DNA from: Nocardia harenae NBRC 108248
GTDB lineage: Bacteria; Actinomycetota; Actinomycetes; Mycobacteriales; Mycobacteriaceae
Assembly (NCBI RefSeq): GCF_001612885.1
Contig: NZ_BDBH01000007.1
Span: 682,001-746,000 of the forward strand
DNA: 64,000 bases
Direction: 5' to 3'
Shown here piece after piece: positions 33,174-42,479 of this stretch; the stretch's first letter is position 1; each line of letters starts with the position of its first letter. The notes below the pieces were generated by a model. That model searched no databases. It saw only the letters and a list, made by a program, of their open reading frames with translations, and had not been told where the DNA came from. The translations under genes were made by a program, and so were the position numbers.

Positions 33174-33179
33174 AGCCTA
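33174..33179 (-). promoter_or_regulatory. Leaderless -10 box for the methyltransferase
   Basis: TAGGCT on the minus strand, 7 bases before GTG 33166. Confidence 0.55.
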
Positions 33180-33525
33180 GTCGTACTGCGGTTTTCGACG
33201 CTCCCGGCCCGGTTTGCCCGGGCATGATCGGGTGCCGTACGCTGAGCGGCGAGTGTCAACTGTACTGGCGTCCGGTCATCGGGGTTCTCGAACGCGGGGT
33301 TTTCCTGGTGAGCCGGTCGTGGCACTGGGTATCGGGCCGGGTACACTCGGCGCGCCTCCCGAAACACTCCGCGCTCGGAATATCCGGCGGCCACGCCGGG
33401 TTTCGTCAGGCGATGCGTGCGGTACGTTCATTGTGTCCGTCGTCGCATCGTCGCGGTGATTTCGCAGCGTACCGAAAGTTCCAATGTCCGCAACCGACCA
33501 CAATCCGTCCGGAGCACACCGACAC
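33180..33525 (+). promoter_or_regulatory. rpsA upstream region with candidate promoter
   Basis: A 346-base gap between divergent genes. TACACT (33342-33347) is a good -10 match and would give a leader of about 170 bases for rpsA. A CGATGCG ... CGCATCG inverted repeat (about 33411-33451) lies within that leader. No coding sequence is recognisable. Confidence 0.4.
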
Positions 33526-34992
33526 ATGCCCACCACCGTCACCTCGCCGCAGGTAGCCGTCAACGACATCGGCTCCGCCGAGGACTTCCTCGCCGCCATC
33601 GACGCCACGATCAAGTACTTCAACGACGGCGACATCGTCGAGGGAACCATCGTCAAGGTCGATCGCGACGAGGTTCTGCTCGACATCGGTTACAAGACCG
33701 AAGGCGTCATCCCTTCCCGCGAGCTCTCCATCAAACACGATGTCGACCCGAACGAGGTCGTTTCCGTGGGCGATGAGGTGGAAGCCCTGGTCCTCACCAA
33801 GGAGGACAAGGAAGGCCGCCTGATCCTGTCGAAGAAGCGGGCGCAGTACGAGCGTGCGTGGGGCACCATCGAGGAGCTCAAGGAGAAGGACGAGGCCGTC
33901 AAGGGCACCGTCATCGAGGTCGTCAAGGGCGGCCTGATCCTCGACATCGGCCTGCGCGGCTTCCTCCCGGCCTCGCTGGTCGAGATGCGCCGGGTCCGCG
34001 ATCTGCAGCCGTACGTCGGCAAGGAGATCGAGGCCAAGATCATCGAGCTGGACAAGAACCGCAACAATGTGGTGCTGTCCCGCCGCGCCTGGCTGGAGCA
34101 GACCCAGTCCGAGGTGCGCAGCGAGTTCCTGCACCAGCTGCAGAAGGGCCAGGTCCGCAAGGGTGTGGTCTCCTCCATCGTCAACTTCGGCGCCTTCGTC
34201 GATCTCGGCGGTGTCGACGGCCTGGTGCACGTCTCCGAGCTCTCCTGGAAGCACATCGACCACCCGTCCGAGGTCGTCGAGGTCGGCAACGAGGTCACCG
34301 TCGAGGTGCTCGACGTCGATCTGGATCGCGAGCGCGTCTCGCTGTCGCTGAAGGCGACCCAGGAGGATCCGTGGCGGCAGTTCGCCCGGACCCACGCCAT
34401 CGGCCAGATCGTGCCGGGCAAGGTCACCAAGCTGGTTCCCTTCGGCGCGTTCGTCCGCGTCGAGGAGGGCATCGAGGGCCTGGTGCACATCTCCGAGCTG
34501 GCCGAGCGGCACGTCGAGGTGCCGGACCAGGTCGTCGCGGTCGGCGACGACGCCATGGTCAAGGTCATCGACATCGACCTGGAGCGGCGCCGGATCTCGC
34601 TCTCGCTCAAGCAGGCGAACGAGGATTACAACTCCGAGTTCGACCCGTCGAAGTACGGCATGGCCGACAGCTACGACGAGCAGGGCAACTACATCTTCCC
34701 CGAGGGCTTCGACTCCGAGACCAACGAGTGGCTCGACGGTTTCGAGAAGCAGCGCGAGGAGTGGGAGGGCCGCTACGCCGAGGCGGAGCGTCGCCACAAG
34801 ATGCACACCGCGCAGATCGAGAAGATGGCGGCCGACGCCGCGGCCGAGGCCGCGAACGGCAGCGGCTCCTCGAACTACTCGTCGGAGTCCGGCGGCGCGT
34901 CGCAGTCCGCCGCCCCGGAGCCGGCCGGTGGCTCGCTCGCCAGTGACGCGCAGCTCGCCGCGCTGCGCGAGAAGCTGTCGGGCAACGCCTGA
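33526..34992 (+). CDS. rpsA: 30S ribosomal protein S1
   Basis: A 488-residue protein with four S1 RNA-binding repeats (about residues 35-105, 120-185, 205-275 and 290-360) and the actinobacterial C-terminal tail ending GGSLASDAQLAALREKLSGN. S1 helps mRNAs dock on the 30S subunit. The N-terminus MPTTVTSPQVAVNDIG matches mycobacterial S1, so ATG 33526 is preferred to the in-frame ATG at 33484; GGAG lies 11 bases upstream. The repeats are highly conserved (GVVSSIVNFGAFVDLGGVDG). The last 30 residues include the region implicated in pyrazinoic-acid work in M. tuberculosis. Confidence 0.97.
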   Translation: MPTTVTSPQVAVNDIGSAEDFLAAIDATIKYFNDGDIVEGTIVKVDRDEVLLDIGYKTEGVIPSRELSIKHDVDPNEVVSVGDEVEALVLTKEDKEGRLILSKKRAQYERAWGTIEELKEKDEAVKGTVIEVVKGGLILDIGLRGFLPASLVEMRRVRDLQPYVGKEIEAKIIELDKNRNNVVLSRRAWLEQTQSEVRSEFLHQLQKGQVRKGVVSSIVNFGAFVDLGGVDGLVHVSELSWKHIDHPSEVVEVGNEVTVEVLDVDLDRERVSLSLKATQEDPWRQFARTHAIGQIVPGKVTKLVPFGAFVRVEEGIEGLVHISELAERHVEVPDQVVAVGDDAMVKVIDIDLERRRISLSLKQANEDYNSEFDPSKYGMADSYDEQGNYIFPEGFDSETNEWLDGFEKQREEWEGRYAEAERRHKMHTAQIEKMAADAAAEAANGSGSSNYSSESGGASQSAAPEPAGGSLASDAQLAALREKLSGNA

Positions 34993-35008
34993 TTCGCTCA
35001 GCAGTACG

Positions 35009-35044
35009 CCGAAGGCCCCGATCCGCGCGGATCGGGGCCTTCGG
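35009..35044 (+). terminator. rpsA terminator
   Basis: A near-continuous palindrome with 18-bp arms from CCGAAGGCCCCGATCCGC to its complement, 16 bases after the stop and followed by GGCTTTC. One of the strongest hairpins in the window. Confidence 0.85.
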
Positions 35045-35152
35045 GCTTTCCCGGGTGGGTACGGCTGTGCGGCCCGGTTGCGCGGTGGCATGTCGAGCCA
35101 CGCGGGACGGCTGTGGCCCGGCCGCCGCGGCCGGGCCACACCGTGCGCGAGT

Positions 35153-35365
35153 TCAGTTGGCGGCGGCCGGAATCCAGCGGGCGACGGCCAGGAACGGACG
35201 TTTTCGGGCAGGCACGAAGCTGTGCCGGGAGGGGCTGAGCAGCGCGGCCAGCCACGGCCTGCGGTACTCCGCGATCGCCGCCGCAACGGCGGGGTAGCGG
35301 ATGCAGTGCACTCCCCCCGCCATACCGAGGCGGTGGCGACCCGCTCGGTTGAGTTCGGTGCGCAA
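35153..35365 (-). CDS. Possible small basic protein (70 aa)
   Basis: A minus-strand frame with a good AAAGGA ribosome site 7 bases before a TTG start. It encodes 70 residues: MRTELNRAGRHRLGMAGGVH, then a likely helix (AAAIAEYRRPWLAALL), then SPSRHSFVPARKRPFLAVAR and a WIPAAAN end. About 60 bases upstream lie a TACTGT box and a CGGAAGATTTCCG inverted repeat (35421-35433), which would suit a regulated promoter. I do not recognise the protein. It may be a chance frame, but ribosome site, codon use and upstream elements together favour a gene. Confidence 0.4.
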   Translation of the reverse strand: MRTELNRAGRHRLGMAGGVHCIRYPAVAAAIAEYRRPWLAALLSPSRHSFVPARKRPFLAVARWIPAAAN

Positions 35366-35625
35366 TGAACGTCCTTTGCATCGTGCTGGTGCGGCCGGAA
35401 TTCGCCAGGCCGAACAGTATCGGAAATCTTCCGATCCGCCCAGTACTTCGTCCAGGAAAACGCCGCCGCGTGTCGGAAAGTTGTCGTCGCGGTCGCGGGT
35501 CGCACGGAAATTGTTGCGAATTGATCTCGGCGGCATCACGGATCGATCAGGGCCGCGATTTCGGGTGAATTCGGTGGGCGCGATGGGTACCAAGACTGAT
35601 CGGCACCTCGTGCGAGACTGTGCCC
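35366..35625. other. Divergent intergenic region before coaE
   Basis: 260 bases of lower GC with the inverted repeat CGGAAATCTTCCG (35421-35433). No gene seen. The coaE promoter is presumably near 35600-35620 but lacks a clear TANNNT box. Confidence 0.4.
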
Positions 35626-36780
35626 ATGTTGCGGATCGGCCTCACCGGAGGCATGGGAGCGGGCAAGTCGACGGTGGCGCGGATCCTGACCGAGCTCGGC
35701 GGCGTCCTCATCGACTCGGATGCCATCGCCCGCGAGGTGGTCGCGCCGGGCACCGACGGGCTGGCCGCCCTGGTCGAGCGGTTCGGCGACGGCATCCTGG
35801 CCGCCGACGGCAGCCTGGACCGCCCCGCACTGGCCGCCATCGCCTTCGCCGACGACGACTCGCGGGCCGCGCTCAACGGCATCGTGCACCCGCTGGTCGG
35901 CACGCGCACCGCGGAGCTCTTCGCCGCCGCGCCCCCCGACGCCGTCGTGGTGCAGGATGTCCCGCTGCTGGTGGAGAACGGCCTCGCCGCCATGATGAAC
36001 CTGGTGCTGGTGGTGCACGCCCCCGCCGAGCTCCGGCTGCGCCGGCTGGTCGAGTTCCGCGGAGTGGACGAGGCCGACGCGCGGGCGCGCATGGCCAGCC
36101 AGGCCACGGACGAGCAGCGCCGCGCCGCCGCCGACGTCTGGCTGGACAACAGCGGCGAGCCGGCGGCGCTCGACCCGGTCGTGCGGGCGCTCTGGAGCGA
36201 GCGGCTGGTGCCCTTCGAGCGGAATCTGCGCACGGGTACGGCGGCGGTGCCGGAATTCCGGCCGGTTGAGCCGGACCCGGAGTGGGCGGCTCAGGCGCAG
36301 CGGCTCATCGCCCGCCTGTGGCTGGTCTGTGGCGGCGCGGCGAAGGCCATCGAGCACACCGGCCCGACCGCGGTGCCCGATCTCCCGGCGCCGGACGTGC
36401 TCGACGTGCAGATCACCGTGCCGGACGCGGCGGCCGCGGCCGGGCTGCGGGACGGCCTCGCCGCCGCCGGGTTTCCGGCGAGCGAGCGCAGCCCCGCGGC
36501 AGCGGTGGCGGGAGAGCCGGGGTGGCTGCACGAGAGCGCCGACCCGGGCAGGCCCGCGACCGTGACCCTGCGGGTCGCGGAGTCGCCGGGTGCGCGCTTC
36601 ACCCTCGCGCTGCGGGACGCACTGCGCGCCGATCCCACGCTGCGCGCCGACTACCTGGCGGTCCAGCGGCAGGCCGCAGGGGCCGCCGAAGGGCAGACCG
36701 GGCACGCGGCAGCCACGGCGTACCGCGCCGTCCAGGAACGGTGGTTCGGCGAGGTCGCCGCGCGGCTCGGCGCGAGCTGA
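35626..36780 (+). CDS. coaE: Dephospho-CoA kinase fused to a GrpB/UPF0157 domain
   Basis: A 384-residue two-domain protein. Residues 1-200 are dephospho-CoA kinase, which phosphorylates the ribose 3'-OH in the last step of CoA synthesis: P-loop GLTGGMGAGKST, IDSDAIAREVV, and the lid region with LRRLVEFRGVDEADARARM. Residues about 210-384 are a GrpB-like domain (IEHTGPTAVPDLPAPDVLDV, with VRIG-type strands), as in mycobacterial CoaE, where the C-terminal domain affects folding or activity. ATG 35626 is used; a GTG two codons upstream is also possible. The fusion is normal for Mycobacteriales. Confidence 0.95.
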   Translation: MLRIGLTGGMGAGKSTVARILTELGGVLIDSDAIAREVVAPGTDGLAALVERFGDGILAADGSLDRPALAAIAFADDDSRAALNGIVHPLVGTRTAELFAAAPPDAVVVQDVPLLVENGLAAMMNLVLVVHAPAELRLRRLVEFRGVDEADARARMASQATDEQRRAAADVWLDNSGEPAALDPVVRALWSERLVPFERNLRTGTAAVPEFRPVEPDPEWAAQAQRLIARLWLVCGGAAKAIEHTGPTAVPDLPAPDVLDVQITVPDAAAAAGLRDGLAAAGFPASERSPAAAVAGEPGWLHESADPGRPATVTLRVAESPGARFTLALRDALRADPTLRADYLAVQRQAAGAAEGQTGHAAATAYRAVQERWFGEVAARLGAS

Positions 36781-36840
36781 GCGGAGCGGGCTGCCGAGGC
36801 GGACACCCGTTTCGTGCGGGCCGAGAGCGCGCCGCGCGGC

Positions 36841-37365
36841 TCAGCGCCAGCTGAGTTCCATGCCGAGCGAGGCGGCCCAGGCATCCACCGAGTACCCGTG
36901 CGCGGCCAGCCCCTCGATGGCGTAGGTCGCGTTCAGCACGGCCGCCTCGGCGGCGGCGGCGTCGATGAGCCCGGCCTCGAGCGCCGCGAGCAGCTCGTCG
37001 GTGTCGAGCAGCTCGGCCTCCCTGCCGTTCTGCACCGCGATGTCGAGGTAGTGGTCGAGCGCGCGCCAGCGGGTCCTCGTCACCGGGCGGAAGACCCCGA
37101 TGTCCAGGTAGACGTCCTGGTCGCGGTGCTCGCCCGCGCGGAAGTGGAAGATCGTGGCGCGCACCCCGAGATCGGGCAGCAGCCACGACTCCATGTGCTC
37201 GAACCGGGGGTGGTCGGCGGTGCGCGACATGTACAGCCCCCACGGCTCCTCCCGGTACACCTCGACCGGCCGCACGAACCCCTTGTTGTCGGTATTGGTG
37301 CGCGCCGCCAGATCGAAGTGCTCGACCTTGGGCCGATGCACCGATACCGCCTCCGCGTCTGTCAT
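36841..37365 (-). CDS. DUF402 domain protein
   Basis: A 174-residue cytoplasmic protein between coaE and uvrB, in the position of Rv1632c in M. tuberculosis. DUF402 core features are the basic and aromatic segment REEPWGLYMSRTADHPRFEH, SWLLPDLGVRATIFHFRAGE and YLDIGVFRPVTRTRWRALDHYLDI. Some characterised DUF402 members are nucleotide phosphohydrolases or RNA-associated; the role here is unknown. ATG 37365 lies 7 bases after TACATT on the minus strand, so it is probably leaderless, back to back with the uvrB promoter. Confidence 0.85.
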   Translation of the reverse strand: MTDAEAVSVHRPKVEHFDLAARTNTDNKGFVRPVEVYREEPWGLYMSRTADHPRFEHMESWLLPDLGVRATIFHFRAGEHRDQDVYLDIGVFRPVTRTRWRALDHYLDIAVQNGREAELLDTDELLAALEAGLIDAAAAEAAVLNATYAIEGLAAHGYSVDAWAASLGMELSWR

Positions 37366-37372
37366 GCCCGGA

Positions 37373-37378
37373 AATGTA
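37373..37378 (-). promoter_or_regulatory. Leaderless -10 box for the DUF402 gene
   Basis: TACATT on the minus strand, 7 bases before the ATG at 37365. Confidence 0.6.
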
Positions 37379-37421
37379 CCGGGCGCCGGGCACAGCGACG
37401 GAGTCTGTCGGTGGCTCCGCC

Positions 37422-37427
37422 TACCCT
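37422..37427 (+). promoter_or_regulatory. Leaderless -10 box for uvrB
   Basis: TACCCT, 7 bases before ATG 37435. No SOS (LexA) box of the GAAC-N4-GTTC type is visible nearby. Confidence 0.6.
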
Positions 37428-37434
37428 GGTGAGC

Positions 37435-39597
<2,163 letters not shown>

Positions 39598-39599
39598 GC

Positions 39600-39627
39600 G
39601 GGCTGACCCGCGGGAGTGGGTCAGCCC
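39600..39627. terminator. Bidirectional terminator between uvrB and the VOC gene
   Basis: GGGCTGACCC / GGGTCAGCCC, perfect 10-bp arms and an 8-base loop. It overlaps the stop codon of the minus-strand VOC gene. Confidence 0.7.
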
Positions 39628-40091
39628 TGCTGGGCCATCCATTCGTTGACCCGGCGCTCGGCCTCCTCGGGGGAGACGTCCTCGACCCGGGTCATGGTCA
39701 CCCAGCGGTGCCCGAAGGGGTCGATGAAGACGCCGAAGCGGTCGCCGGTGACGAAGGTGGACGGCTTCTCCAGCACCGTCGCGCCGTGCGCGGCGGCCCG
39801 CTCGATGACGCTGTCCACATCCGGGCAGTAGTGCACGACCGAGGTGTGCACCCAGCCCTCCTCGGGCGCGCGCACGCCGTGATCCGGCATGGGCAGCCCG
39901 AGCTGGAAGGTGGCGTCCCCGACCTTCAGCTCGGCGTGCGCGGGCTGCCCGTCCGGCAGGTCGTTGCGGCTCAGCACCTCGGCGCCGAGCACCGCCGCGT
40001 AGAAATCGAGCGCGGCGTTGCCGTCCGGCACCGCGAGGAAACAGGTGATCGAGTGGTAGCCGCTCGGAATGGGATTCACGGTGTTCGTCAT
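39621..40091 (-). CDS. VOC-fold (glyoxalase/bleomycin-resistance type) protein, PhnB-like
   Basis: A 156-residue VOC protein: YHSITCFLAVPDGNAALDFYAAVLGAE at the start, HAELKVGDATFQLGLPMPDH in the middle, and the C-terminal FVTGDRFGVFIDPFGHRWVTM. The ALDFYAAVLGAE and DPFGHRW segments are typical of the PhnB-like subgroup with few metal ligands. The C-terminal extra helix (SPEEAERRVNEWMAQQ) resembles small regulatory or epimerase-like members. The ATG at 40091 is set by the start of conserved sequence. It is divergent from an AraC-type regulator, a common pairing. Confidence 0.87.
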   Translation of the reverse strand: MTNTVNPIPSGYHSITCFLAVPDGNAALDFYAAVLGAEVLSRNDLPDGQPAHAELKVGDATFQLGLPMPDHGVRAPEEGWVHTSVVHYCPDVDSVIERAAAHGATVLEKPSTFVTGDRFGVFIDPFGHRWVTMTRVEDVSPEEAERRVNEWMAQQG

Positions 40092-40143
40092 GGGCTCCAC
40101 CCTGCCCCGGCCGCCCGTCCCGATCTTGGAAGAACGCGACACC

Positions 40144-41025
40144 GTGGGTGACGAGCGCGCCGCGCCGCTGCGCGGCGGCATCAGCGCGCGGGACAGCCAG
40201 AAGGGCATCCTGCACCCCGGCGAGCAGGCCAGGCACCGCTCGCTGCGCCGGCTGCCGGTCGGCCCCGCACTGCGCCGCTACGTGGCCTGGTACTGGGCGG
40301 TGCACTGGGACCTGCGCGAGCCGTACCGGGCCGAGGTGCTCCCGTATCCGTGCGTGAACGTCACCTTCGAGGCGAGCGAGCGGGAGCGCGGCGGCTTCGT
40401 CAACGGGGTCTGCACCACCCGCTTCGAGCGCGAGCTCACCGGCCGCGGCCACACCTTCGGGCTGCGCTTCCACCCCGGCGGCTTCGGCGCCTTCACCGGC
40501 CTCGACGTCGGCGCGCTGCGCGACCGGCGGCTACCGCTGGCCGAGGTGCTGCCCGGCGCCGACGAGCTGGCCGGGCGGGTGCTGGCCGCCGCGGACGACG
40601 AGGCGCGCGCCGCGCTGGTCGAGCGCTACCTCAGCGGCCGGGTCGCCGCCGCCGACCCGCAGTACGACCGGGTACTCGCCGTGGTGGCGGCCATGGAGTC
40701 GGACCGCGAGCTGACCCGGGTCGACCAGGTCACCGCGCGCTTCGACATCCCGGTGCGCACGCTGCAGCGGCTCTTCCGCCGCTATGTCGGCGCCGGGCCG
40801 AAGTGGGTGCTGCGCCGCTACCGGCTGCAGGACGGCGCGCACCTGCTCGCCCGCGGCCACCGTGCCGACCTGGCCGCGCTCGCGCTGGAGCTCGGCTATT
40901 TCGACCAGGCGCATTTCTGCCGGGAATTCACCGCCGAAATCGGGATGCCGCCGCTGGAATACGCGCGCAATTCCGCGCGCACCCCGATGCCCGGACACGA
41001 TTCGGCGGATTCTTCGGGTCGATAG
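40144..41025 (+). CDS. AraC-family transcriptional regulator
   Basis: A 293-residue regulator. The C-terminal HTH_18 domain (about residues 185-280) includes QVTARFDIPVRTLQRLFRRYVG and the second HTH LAALALELGYFDQAHFCREF, ending in the family PPLEYARN. The N-terminal domain has the DUF6597-like AWYWAVHWDLREPYRAEVLPYPCVNV. It probably controls the divergent VOC gene or DoxX downstream; the effector is unknown. GTG 40144 with GGAAG ten bases upstream is preferred. An in-frame ATG at 40090 would overlap the divergent VOC start. Confidence 0.88.
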   Translation: MGDERAAPLRGGISARDSQKGILHPGEQARHRSLRRLPVGPALRRYVAWYWAVHWDLREPYRAEVLPYPCVNVTFEASERERGGFVNGVCTTRFERELTGRGHTFGLRFHPGGFGAFTGLDVGALRDRRLPLAEVLPGADELAGRVLAAADDEARAALVERYLSGRVAAADPQYDRVLAVVAAMESDRELTRVDQVTARFDIPVRTLQRLFRRYVGAGPKWVLRRYRLQDGAHLLARGHRADLAALALELGYFDQAHFCREFTAEIGMPPLEYARNSARTPMPGHDSADSSGR

Positions 41026-41089
41026 CGGATATCCGGCCGCCGCGGCGGGACAATTGTCCGGTCGGATTCCGATGTCGAAGGAGCGGGTC

Positions 41090-41506
41090 ATGGATGTCGT
41101 GGTGTTGATCGGGCGGGTCCTGTTCGCGATGCTCTTCCTCGGCTCGGCCGCCGGGCACCTCACCCAGGCGGACGGGATGGCGGGGTACGCGGCGAGCCGG
41201 GGGATACCGGCGCCGAAGCTCGCCGTGCTCGGCTCCGGGGTGCTCATCCTGATCGGCGCGCTCAGCGTGCTGCTCGGCGTCTGGGCCGATCTCGGATCGC
41301 TGCTGCTGGTGCTGTTCCTGCTGCCGACCGCGGTGCTCATGCACCCGTTCTGGAAGGAGACCGACGCCGAGACCAAGCAACTGGAGCTGATCGGCTTCAA
41401 CAAGGACGTCGCGCTCGGCGGCGCCGCGCTCGTGCTCTTCGCCTTCTTCGCGCACACGCCCGAGCTGGGGCTGACGATCACCGGGCCGCTCTTCCACCTG
41501 AACTGA
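41090..41506 (+). CDS. DoxX-family membrane protein
   Basis: A 138-residue protein with four helices typical of DoxX/DoxD: LIGRVLFAMLFLGSAAGHLT, AVLGSGVLILIGALSVLLGV, LGSLLLVLFLLPTAVLMHPF and GGAALVLFAFFAH. The charged loop with WKETDAETKQLELIGFNKDV is characteristic. In mycobacteria DoxX acts with a thiosulfate sulfurtransferase and superoxide dismutase in redox stress; those partners are absent here. ATG 41090 is preceded by GAAGGAG; ATG 41072 is the alternative. Confidence 0.87.
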   Translation: MDVVVLIGRVLFAMLFLGSAAGHLTQADGMAGYAASRGIPAPKLAVLGSGVLILIGALSVLLGVWADLGSLLLVLFLLPTAVLMHPFWKETDAETKQLELIGFNKDVALGGAALVLFAFFAHTPELGLTITGPLFHLN

Positions 41507-41830
41507 CCCCGGCGCGGTACGCATTTCCGGCCGGAAACCGGCGGGCAATCCAGTGCTGTGACGAATGTCGTACCGCGGCAGGGTGCTTCGATTTTGCTGT
41601 GATAGTTCACAGGTCGGCGCCGGGAGCGCCTCGTCGGCGCTGGTTGGCGGGGGCCGGTCAGCGAACTCGCGGTGCGGAGGATCACCGGAAAGGGGTGGGT
41701 GCGCGGATGTGATGTGTTGCGATTTCTTAAATTCTGCGGGGTTTTGCCGCTATGGTCGGTCACAGTCACCGCCCGGTGCCTGTCTCAGCCAGGCACCGGA
41801 CCGGACCCGCCCTGAGTCGTTGGAGGAGAG
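41507..41830 (+). promoter_or_regulatory. Upstream region of the universal stress protein gene
   Basis: 324 bases without a gene. TATGGT (about 41753-41758) with TTAAAT 18 bases upstream is the best promoter candidate and lies in an unusually AT-rich patch for this genome. I looked for a DosR box and found none convincing. Confidence 0.4.
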
Positions 41831-42283
41831 ATGACCGCCTACCGGACCATTGTCGTCGGTACCGATGGATCGGACTCGTCGTACGTGGCCGTGGAGAAGG
41901 CCGCGGCGCTGGCCGGCGTTTCCGACGCCGCCCTGATCGTGGCCTGCGCGTTCTACCCGACGGACGACCGTGATGTCGCCGCCGCGGCGGACGTGCTGAA
42001 GGACGAGGCGTACCAGGTGCGCGGCTCCGCGCCGACGAACGAGATCCTGCGCATCGCGCGGGACCGGGCGACGGCCGCGGGCGCCAAGAACATCACCGAG
42101 CGCTCCATCGTCGGCGAGCCGGTGGATTCGCTGCTCACCCTGGTGCGCGAGGTGGACGCCGATCTGCTCGTGGTCGGCAACCGTGGGTTGAACACCTTGG
42201 CCGGGCGGTTGCTCGGCTCGGTGCCCTCGGACGTCGCGCGCAAGTCGCGCTCGGATGTGCTGATCGTGCACACCGTGCGCTGA
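41831..42283 (+). CDS. Universal stress protein (UspA family)
   Basis: A 150-residue single-domain Usp. It has the strand and acidic residue TIVVGTDGSDSS, the ATP-binding signature VVGNRGLNTLAGRLLGSVPS (G-2x-G-9x-G-S type) and a terminal DVLIVHTV strand. This places it with nucleotide-binding Usps linked to stasis and hypoxia in actinobacteria. ATG 41831 follows GGAGGAGAG directly. It stands alone with its own promoter and terminator, next to the HelD and DosR/DosS genes. Confidence 0.93.
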   Translation: MTAYRTIVVGTDGSDSSYVAVEKAAALAGVSDAALIVACAFYPTDDRDVAAAADVLKDEAYQVRGSAPTNEILRIARDRATAAGAKNITERSIVGEPVDSLLTLVREVDADLLVVGNRGLNTLAGRLLGSVPSDVARKSRSDVLIVHTVR

Positions 42284-42299
42284 CGCGGAATCTGTATGC

Positions 42300-42334
42300 C
42301 GCGGCCCCGCCCGATCTGATCGGGCGGGGCCGCG
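42300..42334 (+). terminator. Terminator after the universal stress protein
   Basis: GCGGCCCCGCCCGAT / ATCGGGCGGGGCCGC, perfect 15-bp arms around CTG, extended by one C-G pair, 16 bases after the stop. Confidence 0.82.
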
Positions 42335-42362
42335 GTGCGTCCCGAGCGCGCTGGGCCGGGGC

Positions 42363-42478
42363 GATCGAGCGCGGGGCCGAGCCACTCGGGCGCGGGGCCG
42401 AGCCGATCGGGCGCGGGTGCGAGCCGATCGGGCGCGGGTGCGAGCCGATCGGGCGCGGGTGCGAGCCGATCGGGGCGG
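42363..42478. repeat. Tandem 21-bp repeat, about 5.5 copies
   Basis: The unit is close to GAGCCGATCGGGCGCGGGTG plus C. The last three copies are nearly identical and the first two diverge at a few bases. The array ends at the stop codon of helD (minus strand) and starts shortly after the Usp terminator. It is not a CRISPR (no spacers). It is probably a minisatellite in a short intergenic gap. Confidence 0.8.
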
Positions 42479-42479
42479 G

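Noticed and set aside
42363..42478. Repeat array considered as CRISPR
   Set aside because: Units are directly adjacent with no spacers and no cas genes nearby.
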